Notes under the pieces: model-generated | The model's input: the letters and a program-made list of their open reading frames with translations, nothing else | Told to the model about the DNA's origin: nothing | Databases searched by the model: none | Translations under genes and position numbers: made by a program | In this document: one piece after another, positions 57,503 through 64,000 of the stretch | Numbering within the stretch: position 1 is the stretch's first letter | How the letters are laid out: the number at the start of each line of letters is the position of its first letter | Assembly: GCF_000949865.1 (NCBI RefSeq) | Contig: NZ_JWJH01000017.1 | Coordinates: 182,409 to 246,408 of the forward strand | Length of the DNA stretch: 64,000 nucleotides | DNA from: Rhizobium nepotum 39/7 | Lineage (GTDB): Bacteria > Pseudomonadota > Alphaproteobacteria > Rhizobiales > Rhizobiaceae | Reading direction: 5' to 3'

Positions 57503-57660
57503 TTGACATGGCAGTCGCCTCGTGAGATGGTTTTGCCAAGTCCAACGCAGGAGCGTCTTCACATGATCGGCCCTGATCCCATCCTACTCTGATCCGACAA
57601 CAGAACACTGCTGGCAGGCGAAGCGTCAAATATCATTTTGGCGCTTTTTGTTTTTCGGAA
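57503..57660 (+). ncRNA. Candidate small transcript with a 9-codon ORF and intrinsic terminator
   Basis: A TTGACA box at 57503-57508 is followed 17 bases later by a poor -10. Downstream, AGGAG at 57549 precedes an ATG at 57563 whose frame is nine codons (MIGPDPILL) and then a stop. A 9-bp stem (AGCGTCAAA 57622-57630 with TTTGGCGCT 57637-57645) and T-rich tail close the unit. It is either an sRNA, a leader peptide with terminator, or the 3' UTR of the protease gene. Confidence 0.35.
57622..57656 (+). terminator. Plus-strand terminator overlapping the end of a convergent gene
   Basis: A 9-bp stem with a 6-base loop followed by TTTTGTTTTT. It lies 257 bp after the protease stop and overlaps the last codons of the minus-strand gene, so the plus-strand transcript ends inside that gene. 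Confidence 0.65.
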
Positions 57661-58247
57661 ACGCCAAGCGAGCGAATTTTTCGCTTGAGCTTGTATCCCT
57701 TATATTTTTTCTCCATCGTTTGCAGAAGCTGCTCTCCAGTCTTCTTTGCCTCATCCACATGCTCATAGATGCTGCGGATAGCGATCACGCGACTTTCGAG
57801 TGAGATATTCGTGAAACTTTTCTTATATATGCCATCGATCTTGGCGCGGATCTTGTCCAGCACACCATAGAAATAAACGACTTCGCCGACGTATTCCCGT
57901 CCCGTGGCAGAGATGGAATCAATGTTCTTCATATAAAAATGGGTGTGACGCGCATCCGTTATATGCGGGACGAAATCTTTGTTCTGTTTGACGCGTTCCC
58001 TGAAGGTGACATAGGAAATAGGTGCATCGAGGAAAATCGCCATGTCCGCCGTGTTGAAATCGATTTCGGCATACAGGGATCGAATGAATTTCTCTTTTTC
58101 CCTGGACCTCTTCCAGAAACCCACCCCCATCGCCACCAGATGACCGAGCGCCCACATCGTGAACGCCGTGGACGCCGCCATCAGTGCCGCGAATAATTGG
58201 GGCGTATCAAACATTTTAGCAAAATCAGGCATGAAATATACATTCAC
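57633..58247 (-). CDS. AT-rich hypothetical membrane-anchored protein
   Basis: A 204-residue protein of unknown family. One transmembrane helix (about residues 20-42, FAALMAASTAFTMWALG) is followed by a long charged, helical cytoplasmic domain rich in Lys, Glu and Tyr, ending in a very basic tail (YKLKRKIRSLG). Codon use and base composition are more AT-rich than neighbours, and the flanks are AT-rich too, so it is a likely recent acquisition. Start uncertain: MNVYF at 58247 or the Met six codons later. No function is proposed. Confidence 0.7.
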   Translation of the reverse strand: MNVYFMPDFAKMFDTPQLFAALMAASTAFTMWALGHLVAMGVGFWKRSREKEKFIRSLYAEIDFNTADMAIFLDAPISYVTFRERVKQNKDFVPHITDARHTHFYMKNIDSISATGREYVGEVVYFYGVLDKIRAKIDGIYKKSFTNISLESRVIAIRSIYEHVDEAKKTGEQLLQTMEKKYKGYKLKRKIRSLGVSEKQKAPK

Positions 58248-58526
58248 AAGAAATAAAATACATATAAATTTAAATTACACCGAATTTCTACTTAGGTAAA
58301 CAGAGTAATTATCTGCAAAAATCTTTGAATTTGGCAAATAGACTTCTACATCCCCAAAACGTAAAATCTCCCAAATGTAGCCAGCAAAACCGGTTCTGCT
58401 CGCGCCTCCACAACAACGCAAAATTCAAATACCCACAGGCCGGATTTGAGATATTCTTTCTACTCCTCTCCCATTTGGCAGACCATTGCCGCTTGCTTCC
58501 CTCCCATCTGATAATTATGTTGGCAA
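58248..58526. other. AT-rich spacer before the FMN riboswitch
   Basis: About 280 bp without a gene, unusually AT-rich, with many A-runs. It must contain the promoters for the ribB transcript and the hypothetical gene; nothing else is recognised. Confidence 0.45.
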
Positions 58527-58672
58527 TGTTCTCAGGGCGGGGTGCAATTCCCCACCGGCGGTATCGGGAGTTTCCCGGAGCCCGCGAGCGCTTTCGGCCT
58601 CCAAAACCGAAAGGTCAGCAGATCCGGTGAGAGGCCGGAGCCGACGGTATAGTCCGGATGGAAGAGGACAAG
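58527..58672 (+). promoter_or_regulatory. FMN riboswitch (RFN element)
   Basis: The conserved RFN series is visible in order: TTCTCAGGGCGGGG, CCCCACCGGCGGT, GAGCCCGCGAGCG, AGGTCAGCAGATCCGGTG, GAGGCCGGAGCCGACGGT and TATAGTCCGGATGG AAGAGG. It lies 120 nt before ribB. Hairpins after it (CCCGCG/CGCGGG at 58683, GCGCTTC/GAAGCGC at 58731, ATGCCG/CGGCAT at 58750) form the expression platform. Bound FMN is expected to lower ribB expression. Confidence 0.95.
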
Positions 58673-58792
58673 GCATAGGACACCCGCGCTCCGCGGGCTT
58701 CGCAGTGCATTGTTCGCCCAAGGGATATTTGGCGCTTCTTGAAGCGCGAAAATGCCGCAAAACGGCATAACCCTTGAAAGGCCAGAAAGAAA

Positions 58793-59434
58793 ATGACCAT
58801 TGCTAAAATTGAAGACGCGATCGAAGCCATATCCCGTGGCGAGATGGTGATCGTCGTTGACGACGAGGATCGCGAAAACGAAGGCGACATCATCGCCGCT
58901 TCCGACAGCATCACGCCGCAGCAGATCGCCTTCATGATGAACCATGCACGCGGGCTGATCTGCGTCGCCGTGCCGGGCGAGCGTTTGGACGCACTCGACA
59001 TTCCGCTGATGGTGTCGCGCAATACCGAATCCCTCAAGACGGCCTTCACCGTTTCTGTGGACTATATCCCCGGCACCACGACAGGCATTTCGGCGGCGGA
59101 CCGGGCAAAGACGGTGCGTGCCCTGGTGTCGGAAGGCTCGCGTCCGGAAGACTTCGCCCGCCCCGGCCATATCTTCCCGCTGCGCGCCAATCCTGAAGGC
59201 GTGCTTGGCCGCACCGGTCACACCGAAGCGGCTGTCGATCTGTGCCGCCTTGCCGGGAAGTTCCCCTGCGGCACCATCTGCGAGATTGCCAATGACGACG
59301 GTACCATGGCCCGGCTGCCCCAGCTCGAAGTCTTCGCCGAACGCCACGGCCTGCTCATCGTGACGATCAAGGACCTCGTTTCCTATCGGAAGGGCGAGAT
59401 TGTGGAAGAAGTGGCGCAAAAGCAGGTCGCCTGA
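58793..59434 (+). CDS. ribB: 3,4-Dihydroxy-2-butanone-4-phosphate synthase
   Basis: A 213-residue monofunctional RibB that makes the four-carbon precursor of riboflavin from ribulose 5-phosphate. The metal-binding DDEDRENEGD near residues 25-34, TTGISAADRA, and the GHTEAAVDL motif with catalytic residues are intact. There is no fused RibA domain. It is preceded by the FMN riboswitch and stands alone on the plus strand. Confidence 0.97.
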   Translation: MTIAKIEDAIEAISRGEMVIVVDDEDRENEGDIIAASDSITPQQIAFMMNHARGLICVAVPGERLDALDIPLMVSRNTESLKTAFTVSVDYIPGTTTGISAADRAKTVRALVSEGSRPEDFARPGHIFPLRANPEGVLGRTGHTEAAVDLCRLAGKFPCGTICEIANDDGTMARLPQLEVFAERHGLLIVTIKDLVSYRKGEIVEEVAQKQVA

Positions 59435-59456
59435 TCCGCGCATCCTGTATCCCGAA

Positions 59457-59486
59457 TACGAAAACGCCCGGCCAGAGCCGGGCGTG
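59457..59486 (-). terminator. Intrinsic terminator of the ABC exporter operon
   Basis: ACGCCCGGC (59464-59472) and GCCGGGCGT (59477-59485) form a 9-bp stem; the minus strand then reads TTTTCG. It separates the convergent ribB and permease genes. Confidence 0.8.
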
Positions 59487-59509
59487 AAACTCGCGACAGA
59501 TATTGTCCA

Positions 59510-60271
59510 TCAGTTGCGCAGCCGGTAACCGGTCTTGAACATCCAGCTGACAATACCGAGGCACAATGCGAGGAACAGCGTGATCATCGCCAGGCTGATC
59601 AGAGGATTGACGTCGGCGATCTCGTAGAAGCTCCAGCGGAAACCGCTGATAAGATACAGCACCGGATTGAAATGGCTGACCGTCTGCCAGAAGGGCGGCA
59701 GCATGTCGATGGAATAGAAGCTGCCGCCGAGAAAGGTCAGCGGCGGCACCACCAGCATGGGAATGAGGTTCAGCTGTTCGAAATTCGTCGCCCAGATGCC
59801 GATGATGAAGCCGAACAGGCTGAAGCTCACGGCGGTCAGCACGAAGAACAGCACCATCATGAACGGATGGGCAATGGTGATGTCCACGAAGAAGGTGGCC
59901 GTTATCAGGATGATCGTGCCGATCATCAGGCCCTTGGTCGCCGCCGCCCCGACATAGCCGGCAACAATTTCCGGCATCGCCACCGGCGCGGACAATATCT
60001 CATAGACCGTTCCGGTGAACTTCGGAAAATAAATGCCGAAGGAGCCGTTGCTGATACATTGCGTCAGCAGCGTCAGCATGATGAGGCCAGGCGTTATGAA
60101 CGCGCCGTAGGAAACCCCGCCAACCTCCTGAATCCTTGAACCGATCGCGGTTCCGAACACGATGAAATAGAGCGAAGTGGAGATGACCGGCGAAATCACG
60201 CTCTGCAACAGGGTGCGGCGCGTACGTGCCATTTCGAACAGATAGATGGACTTGATGGCTTCGAAATTCAT
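59510..60271 (-). CDS. ABC-2 type transporter permease (YadH-like)
   Basis: A 253-residue permease with six membrane segments: [33 protein letters not shown] and [16 protein letters not shown] are ABC-2 landmarks. With the upstream ATPase it forms an exporter similar in size to E. coli YadG/YadH and to NodI/NodJ and drug-exporter pairs; the substrate is unknown. It overlaps the ATPase gene by 4 bp (ATGA). Confidence 0.93.
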   Translation of the reverse strand: MNFEAIKSIYLFEMARTRRTLLQSVISPVISTSLYFIVFGTAIGSRIQEVGGVSYGAFITPGLIMLTLLTQCISNGSFGIYFPKFTGTVYEILSAPVAMPEIVAGYVGAAATKGLMIGTIILITATFFVDITIAHPFMMVLFFVLTAVSFSLFGFIIGIWATNFEQLNLIPMLVVPPLTFLGGSFYSIDMLPPFWQTVSHFNPVLYLISGFRWSFYEIADVNPLISLAMITLFLALCLGIVSWMFKTGYRLRN

Positions 60272-61194
60272 TTCTGGCCTCCCACCAGCGAGACGAAGAT
60301 ATCCTCAAGCGAGCTCTGCCGCGTTGAAATATCCTTGAAATGGATGTTGGCGGCGGAAAGGGCACCCAGAAGATCGGCGATACGCCCCTGCTCGCCATTA
60401 TCTGCGATTTCATAGGTGACAGTGCAGCGGTCATCCGAAAGCGTCAGGCCGAAAGGTGCAAGACTGTCGGGCAATTGATCCACGGGCTGTGCAAGTTCGA
60501 GGAAAAGCTGCTTGCGGCCGAGTTTCTTCATCAGCGCCGTCTTTTCTTCCACCAGCAGCAATTCGCCGCCATTGATAACGCCCACCCGGTCGGCGATCTC
60601 TTCCGCCTCCTCGATATAATGCGTGGTCAAAATGATAGTGACGCCCTTGGCGCGCAGCTCGGAAACCACATTCCACATGTCGCGGCGCAGGGTCACATCC
60701 ACGCCGGCGGTCGGCTCGTCCAGGAACAGAACCTTCGGTTCGTGCGCAAGCGCCTTGGCGATCAGCACACGCCGTTTCATGCCGCCGGAAAGCTCCCGCA
60801 GCATATTGTCCTTCTTGTTCCAGAGCGACAGCGATTTCAGGATGCGCTCGATCAGTTCCGGGTTCTTCTTCTGCCCGTGCAGGCCGCGCGAGAAGCTGAC
60901 GGTGTTCCACACCGTCTCGAACTGATCGGTCGTCAGTTCCTGCGGCACGAGGCCGATCAGGGCGCGGGTCTGGCGAAAATCCTTCACCACGTCATGGCCC
61001 CCGACAAATACCGAACCCTCGCCCGGATTGACGAGACCGCAGACGATCGAGATCAGCGTCGTCTTGCCCGCACCGTTCGGCCCAAGAAGAGCGAGAATCT
61101 CGCCTTCCCTGATATCGAGGCTGACACCCTTGAGCGCCTGAAAGCCATTTGCGTAGGATTTGGTCAGATTCCGTATCGAAACAATGGCATTCAT
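60268..61194 (-). CDS. ABC transporter ATP-binding protein (YadG-like)
   Basis: A 308-residue ATPase: Walker [10 protein letters not shown], signature LSGGMKRR and Walker [13 protein letters not shown] are intact, followed by the H-loop TTHYIEEAE. The length equals that of E. coli YadG, and the C-terminal 80 residues are a DUF4162-like regulatory domain. ATG 61194 opens the conserved [13 protein letters not shown]. Confidence 0.95.
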   Translation of the reverse strand: MNAIVSIRNLTKSYANGFQALKGVSLDIREGEILALLGPNGAGKTTLISIVCGLVNPGEGSVFVGGHDVVKDFRQTRALIGLVPQELTTDQFETVWNTVSFSRGLHGQKKNPELIERILKSLSLWNKKDNMLRELSGGMKRRVLIAKALAHEPKVLFLDEPTAGVDVTLRRDMWNVVSELRAKGVTIILTTHYIEEAEEIADRVGVINGGELLLVEEKTALMKKLGRKQLFLELAQPVDQLPDSLAPFGLTLSDDRCTVTYEIADNGEQGRIADLLGALSAANIHFKDISTRQSSLEDIFVSLVGGQK

Positions 61195-61298
61195 GGCGAA
61201 TCTTTCGAAAAACCGACAGAGATGCACGCCATATAGGCCGTAGAACGCTTAAATGCCAGCCCGGTGGACTGAACACTGCGTTCGGTAGGCAAGGAAAA

Positions 61299-62120
61299 TC
61301 AGCCGTAGACGCTGTAGAAAAACTGTGCCGCCACGAAGACCAGAAACACCCCGAAGGCGCGCTCCAGCTGCTTCTTGCTGAGCGCATGCGCCAACCTAGC
61401 ACCATAGGGCGCGACAGCAAGCGTGATGGGGATGAGGAGCACAACGGCGATCCAGTTGATGAAGCCGGTGGAAAACGGCGGCAGGCCCGCATCGCCCCAG
61501 CCGGCCCAGATGTAGCCGAGAAGACCCGGCAGCGAAATCAGCACCCCGACACCCGAAGAGGTGGCGACCGCCTGATGAATGGTGCGTCCGTAAAGCGTCA
61601 TGAAGGTATTGTTCATCACCCCGCCGCCCACACCCATCAGGCCGGAGAAAAGCCCGATGCCGGTGCCTACCAAAAAACGGCCCGGATTTTTCGGCAGGTC
61701 GGAGCCGAGATGCCAGCTCGCTCGGTTGAAGATCATACGGAATGCGAGCGCAAGCGCGATGAAGGCGAAGATCAGCCGCAGGGCTATGCTGGAAGCATGC
61801 GCGGCGACCACCGATGCAAGGATGGTGCCGAGCGGCACGGCGACGATCCAGCCCTTCAGAAGATCGATATCGACGGCCCCCTTCTGGCGATGCGTCAGGA
61901 ATGAGCGGATGGAGGTCGGCACGATGATGGCAAGCGACGTGCCGAGCGACAGATGCATGCGCACCGCCTCCGGCACATCCAGAAGCCCGAAGACATGGTA
62001 GAAGACAGGCACCAGCACCGCACCACCGCCAATGCCGAACAGCCCCGCAAGAAGACCGGCGACCACGCCCGCTGCAGCAAGCGCCGCAGCAAAGACCATT
62101 ACCTCTGAAACAGGGGGCAT
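61299..62120 (-). CDS. TauE/SafE-family permease
   Basis: A 273-residue protein with about eight membrane helices. The family signatures GLLAGLFGIGGGAVLVP near the start and GLFSGLMGVGGGVMNN in the middle are clear. Members export sulfite, sulfoacetate or related anions; the ssuA-like gene 11 kb away may be functionally related, but no link is visible. It is monocistronic on the minus strand. Confidence 0.92.
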   Translation of the reverse strand: MPPVSEVMVFAAALAAAGVVAGLLAGLFGIGGGAVLVPVFYHVFGLLDVPEAVRMHLSLGTSLAIIVPTSIRSFLTHRQKGAVDIDLLKGWIVAVPLGTILASVVAAHASSIALRLIFAFIALALAFRMIFNRASWHLGSDLPKNPGRFLVGTGIGLFSGLMGVGGGVMNNTFMTLYGRTIHQAVATSSGVGVLISLPGLLGYIWAGWGDAGLPPFSTGFINWIAVVLLIPITLAVAPYGARLAHALSKKQLERAFGVFLVFVAAQFFYSVYG

Positions 62121-62182
62121 GAAAGCAGGCTCCCAAGGGCCGTTGTCACAAACATGTGACGCTCATAGCGTATCAGAGATGG

Positions 62183-62352
62183 GCGGCAAGCCATCTTTGC
62201 CGCTGGTCAGTACGGCGTGTTGTTTTTTGCCGGATATCCGCGCCGGATGGACCGATTTTATGGGATCGTTTCCCATTGCATGCCCTTGCAAAGACGCCGA
62301 TATCCCCCGATATGGCTGTCTCTTCAACCGGCCTTCGGGCCGGTCTTTTTTT
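62183..62352 (+). ncRNA. Candidate sRNA ending at an orphan terminator
   Basis: The plus strand between 62121 and 62488 has no coding gene, yet it contains a hairpin GCGGCAA/TTGCCGC (62183-62203) and ends in a classic intrinsic terminator at 62327-62352. Because the upstream gene is on the other strand, some plus-strand RNA should end here. The 5' end is not determined from the sequence. Confidence 0.4.
62326..62352 (+). terminator. Orphan intrinsic terminator
   Basis: ACCGGCC (62327-62333) and GGCCGGT (62338-62344) with a TTCG tetraloop, followed by CTTTTTTTG. No plus-strand gene lies within 2.9 kb upstream. Confidence 0.9.
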
Positions 62353-62404
62353 GTGCGGAGTCAGGGTCAGCAACCGGCGCTTCTCATGCAGCCGCGCCCC
62401 TCAC

Positions 62405-62456
62405 ATCCGTCATTCCAGCCCTGAGCCGGAATCCAGCCGTCGCGTCGGCGCGGCGG
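62405..62456. repeat. Short palindromic intergenic element
   Basis: Contains TTCCAG/CCGGAA and CCAGCCGTCG with CGGCGCGG stems. Its CCGTCATTCCAG start matches the general CCGTCAT entry of the elements at 42600 and 63960. Confidence 0.5.
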
Positions 62457-62488
62457 GAAATGGCGCTAAGGCATCCCTTGGAAATCAC

Positions 62489-63754
62489 CTAGTCGCAATG
62501 CCTGTAACCGGATTTACGGGTACGCAGGTCGAAGTGGAAGTGGTTCCAGTGGTTGGGATCGCTGCCCGGCCCGAGAACGGTCGAGAAATATTTGCAGCTG
62601 TCCGATCTGACCGCTTTCAGCAGCGCTTTTTCGCGGAAGGCGAAGAAGTTCTTTTTGCGAACGTCAATTTCCTTACCGTTCTTCAGGGTGATGGTGCCGA
62701 TATCGATGGCGTTGCCGCGCGCATGTTCGGACCACGGATTGCTGGAGCGCGAATTCATCTTGCGGCAGGAATAGCCGCCCATTGGCGTGATGCGGCCGAC
62801 GCCCGAGAGATAACGGAAGCGCGAGGACGGCACGAGCTCGAACTTCACCCACTTGGCAAAGGCAAGCGTCACCTGGCAATTGAGCTTCACCGCAGGCCGG
62901 ATGGCGACGCCGCTGGCGAGACCACTGAGTTCGATCGGATAATCGATGCCGCAGGTCGGACCATCGGCAATGCGCGCAACATCGCGGAAGGCAACGCCGA
63001 GGCGGCGTAATTCGGAGCGGCAGGCCACTTCCGAGGATGGCATGACGCCGGGCGGCATGGTTGACCGGTTGCTTTGCAATCCGCCGCGCGCCATCGGATC
63101 GTCAGGCATCAGCATGGCGACCTCCTCCACCGGCTGGCGGCGGGAAGAGGATCCAGGCGGCGGCGGTATCAACCGCGATTGACCCGTGCTCTGCCGTTGA
63201 CGGCCCGGTGAAACGGCGATCGGATTGTCCGTGCCGATACCATCCACCACCGGCTGTGCGGAAGCGCCTTCGGCGATGTCCGCATCCTGCTCTTCCGCAA
63301 GTCCGCGAACCGGCTCGACGCCGAGCATGGAATCCATGTTGACGCCGCTTTCGCCTTCGGCGATCTGGCTGGCGGCGGCCTGCTGCTCGGGCATTGTCGG
63401 AGAGATTTCGGTTTGGCCGCTGGTGGCCATACGCGCCTGATGCTGGGCATCGAGCGTAGAATATCCCTGCCCGCCCTGTGGGGATTGCAGCAGCGGATCC
63501 TGCGAGGTGTAAAGCTCAGGCATCGGTTGCGACACGGCTGCGGGATAATCGGCGACCTGCCCGGCCCGCTCGGCCTGATGGACCGCGCCTGATGGTGCGC
63601 TGTAGCCTTGCTGCCGCGACGACCGGATTGCGCTGACACGCGTGGTGCCATCGACCTCGGCCGGCGGCACGAGGCCCTCCGCCGAACACGACACCATGAC
63701 CGTGGAAATCAACAGCAACGTCACAAGACGACGCGGAAGGGAAACATACGCCAT
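62489..63754 (-). CDS. Extensin-like family lipoprotein
   Basis: A 421-residue protein. The N-terminus has a lipoprotein-type signal (LLLISTVMVSC, Cys near residue 24); residues about 30-230 are Gln/Pro/Ser-rich and unstructured; the C-terminal third is an extensin_C-like domain (CRSELRRLGVAF, CGIDYPIELSGL, NPWSEHARGNAIDIGTI and HWNHFHFDLR) with several conserved Cys and His residues. Extensin_C domains resemble D,D-carboxypeptidase-like folds and may act on peptidoglycan. ATG 63754. Confidence 0.85.
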   Translation of the reverse strand: MAYVSLPRRLVTLLLISTVMVSCSAEGLVPPAEVDGTTRVSAIRSSRQQGYSAPSGAVHQAERAGQVADYPAAVSQPMPELYTSQDPLLQSPQGGQGYSTLDAQHQARMATSGQTEISPTMPEQQAAASQIAEGESGVNMDSMLGVEPVRGLAEEQDADIAEGASAQPVVDGIGTDNPIAVSPGRQRQSTGQSRLIPPPPGSSSRRQPVEEVAMLMPDDPMARGGLQSNRSTMPPGVMPSSEVACRSELRRLGVAFRDVARIADGPTCGIDYPIELSGLASGVAIRPAVKLNCQVTLAFAKWVKFELVPSSRFRYLSGVGRITPMGGYSCRKMNSRSSNPWSEHARGNAIDIGTITLKNGKEIDVRKKNFFAFREKALLKAVRSDSCKYFSTVLGPGSDPNHWNHFHFDLRTRKSGYRHCD

Positions 63755-63963
63755 ACGAGAACCTGTACCTTCAGCGGCCGCTACACGCGGCAATACAGGT
63801 GAATTTTAAAGAAACGGGGTAAACGAATCCTTATTGGTTGCGAGAAATAACGAACGGTCTGGTTCGTGACGCTTCAAAATGGAGAAGGCCCGATTGAAAT
63901 CACGTCGAAGACAACGACGAAAACGCTGAGACCTCTCCTCGGCAGCCAACGCGGAAACCTCTC

Positions 63964-64000
63964 CTCCGTCATCCTCGGGCTTGACCCACTACTGTCCGGT
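63964..64000. repeat. Partial RIME-like element at the right edge
   Basis: CTCCGTCATCCTCGGGCTTGACCC matches the left end of the 80-bp elements at 33074 and 36324 and shares the AAACCTCTCCTCCGTCAT flank with 42600. It continues beyond the window. Confidence 0.55.

Overview
The window is chromosomal DNA from an alphaproteobacterium of the Rhizobiaceae, most likely the Agrobacterium tumefaciens/fabrum group. The basis is gene content and order recalled from that group (alaS-recA-psuKG-OmpA, a PdhS-type kinase with its phospho-acceptor at His271), high GC with GTG/TTG starts, split PurS/PurQ/PurL purine genes, a GTTC-type LexA box at recA, and dispersed RIME-like palindromes. This is recognition by eye; no database search was run. 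Nearly all of the sequence is ordinary core genome. I see no prophage, transposase, CRISPR array, tRNA or rRNA gene.

Layout. 1-7.6 kb: Bcp peroxiredoxin, M23 envelope peptidase, DEAD-box helicase and Nudix hydrolase, then a 0.9 kb AT-rich gene-free stretch, a periplasmic binding protein, rpe and a small membrane protein. 7.7-17.5 kb: purine genes purB, purC, purS, purQ, purL, interrupted by a hydrolase, a lipoprotein, a DUF1127 gene, a MocR regulator and a PagL-like deacylase, ending with bolA. 17.6-25.4 kb: a membrane-anchored hydrolase, monothiol glutaredoxin grxD, a Bcr/CflA transporter, two tandem inositol-monophosphatase genes, ttcA, glsA and rpsD. 25.4-33.8 kb: a TerC protein behind a potentially structured leader, a HerA-like ATPase, EamA and LysE exporters, an orphan HigA, a DUF1127 gene, an unreported 31-residue Met-rich ORF, murI, trmJ and a secreted protein.

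33.9-45.1 kb: icd, a glutathione S-transferase, alaS, recA with a near-consensus SOS operator, psuK-psuG and a large Pro/Glu-rich OmpA-family protein. 45.4-52.4 kb: a polar amino-acid ABC transporter without its ATPase gene, a usg-family protein, a TPR-methyltransferase, a lone sulfonate-type binding protein, an Lrp regulator, a uracil-DNA-glycosylase-like protein and a membrane-anchored nuclease. 52.5-57.4 kb: a PdhS2-like kinase, dgkA, divergent cobT/cobS, a DUF1289 protein and a retropepsin-like protease. 57.6-64 kb: an AT-rich orphan gene, an FMN riboswitch controlling ribB, a YadG/YadH-type ABC exporter, a TauE/SafE permease and an extensin-like lipoprotein.

Most distinctive non-standard signals: the 31-codon ORF at 31057-31152, two plus-strand intrinsic terminators with no proper upstream gene (about 57.6 and 62.3 kb), the nested stems ahead of the TerC gene, an inverted repeat over the MocR start codon, a two-copy 55-bp dispersed element, and several classes of palindromic intergenic repeat. 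I found nothing that clearly qualifies as a large new system.
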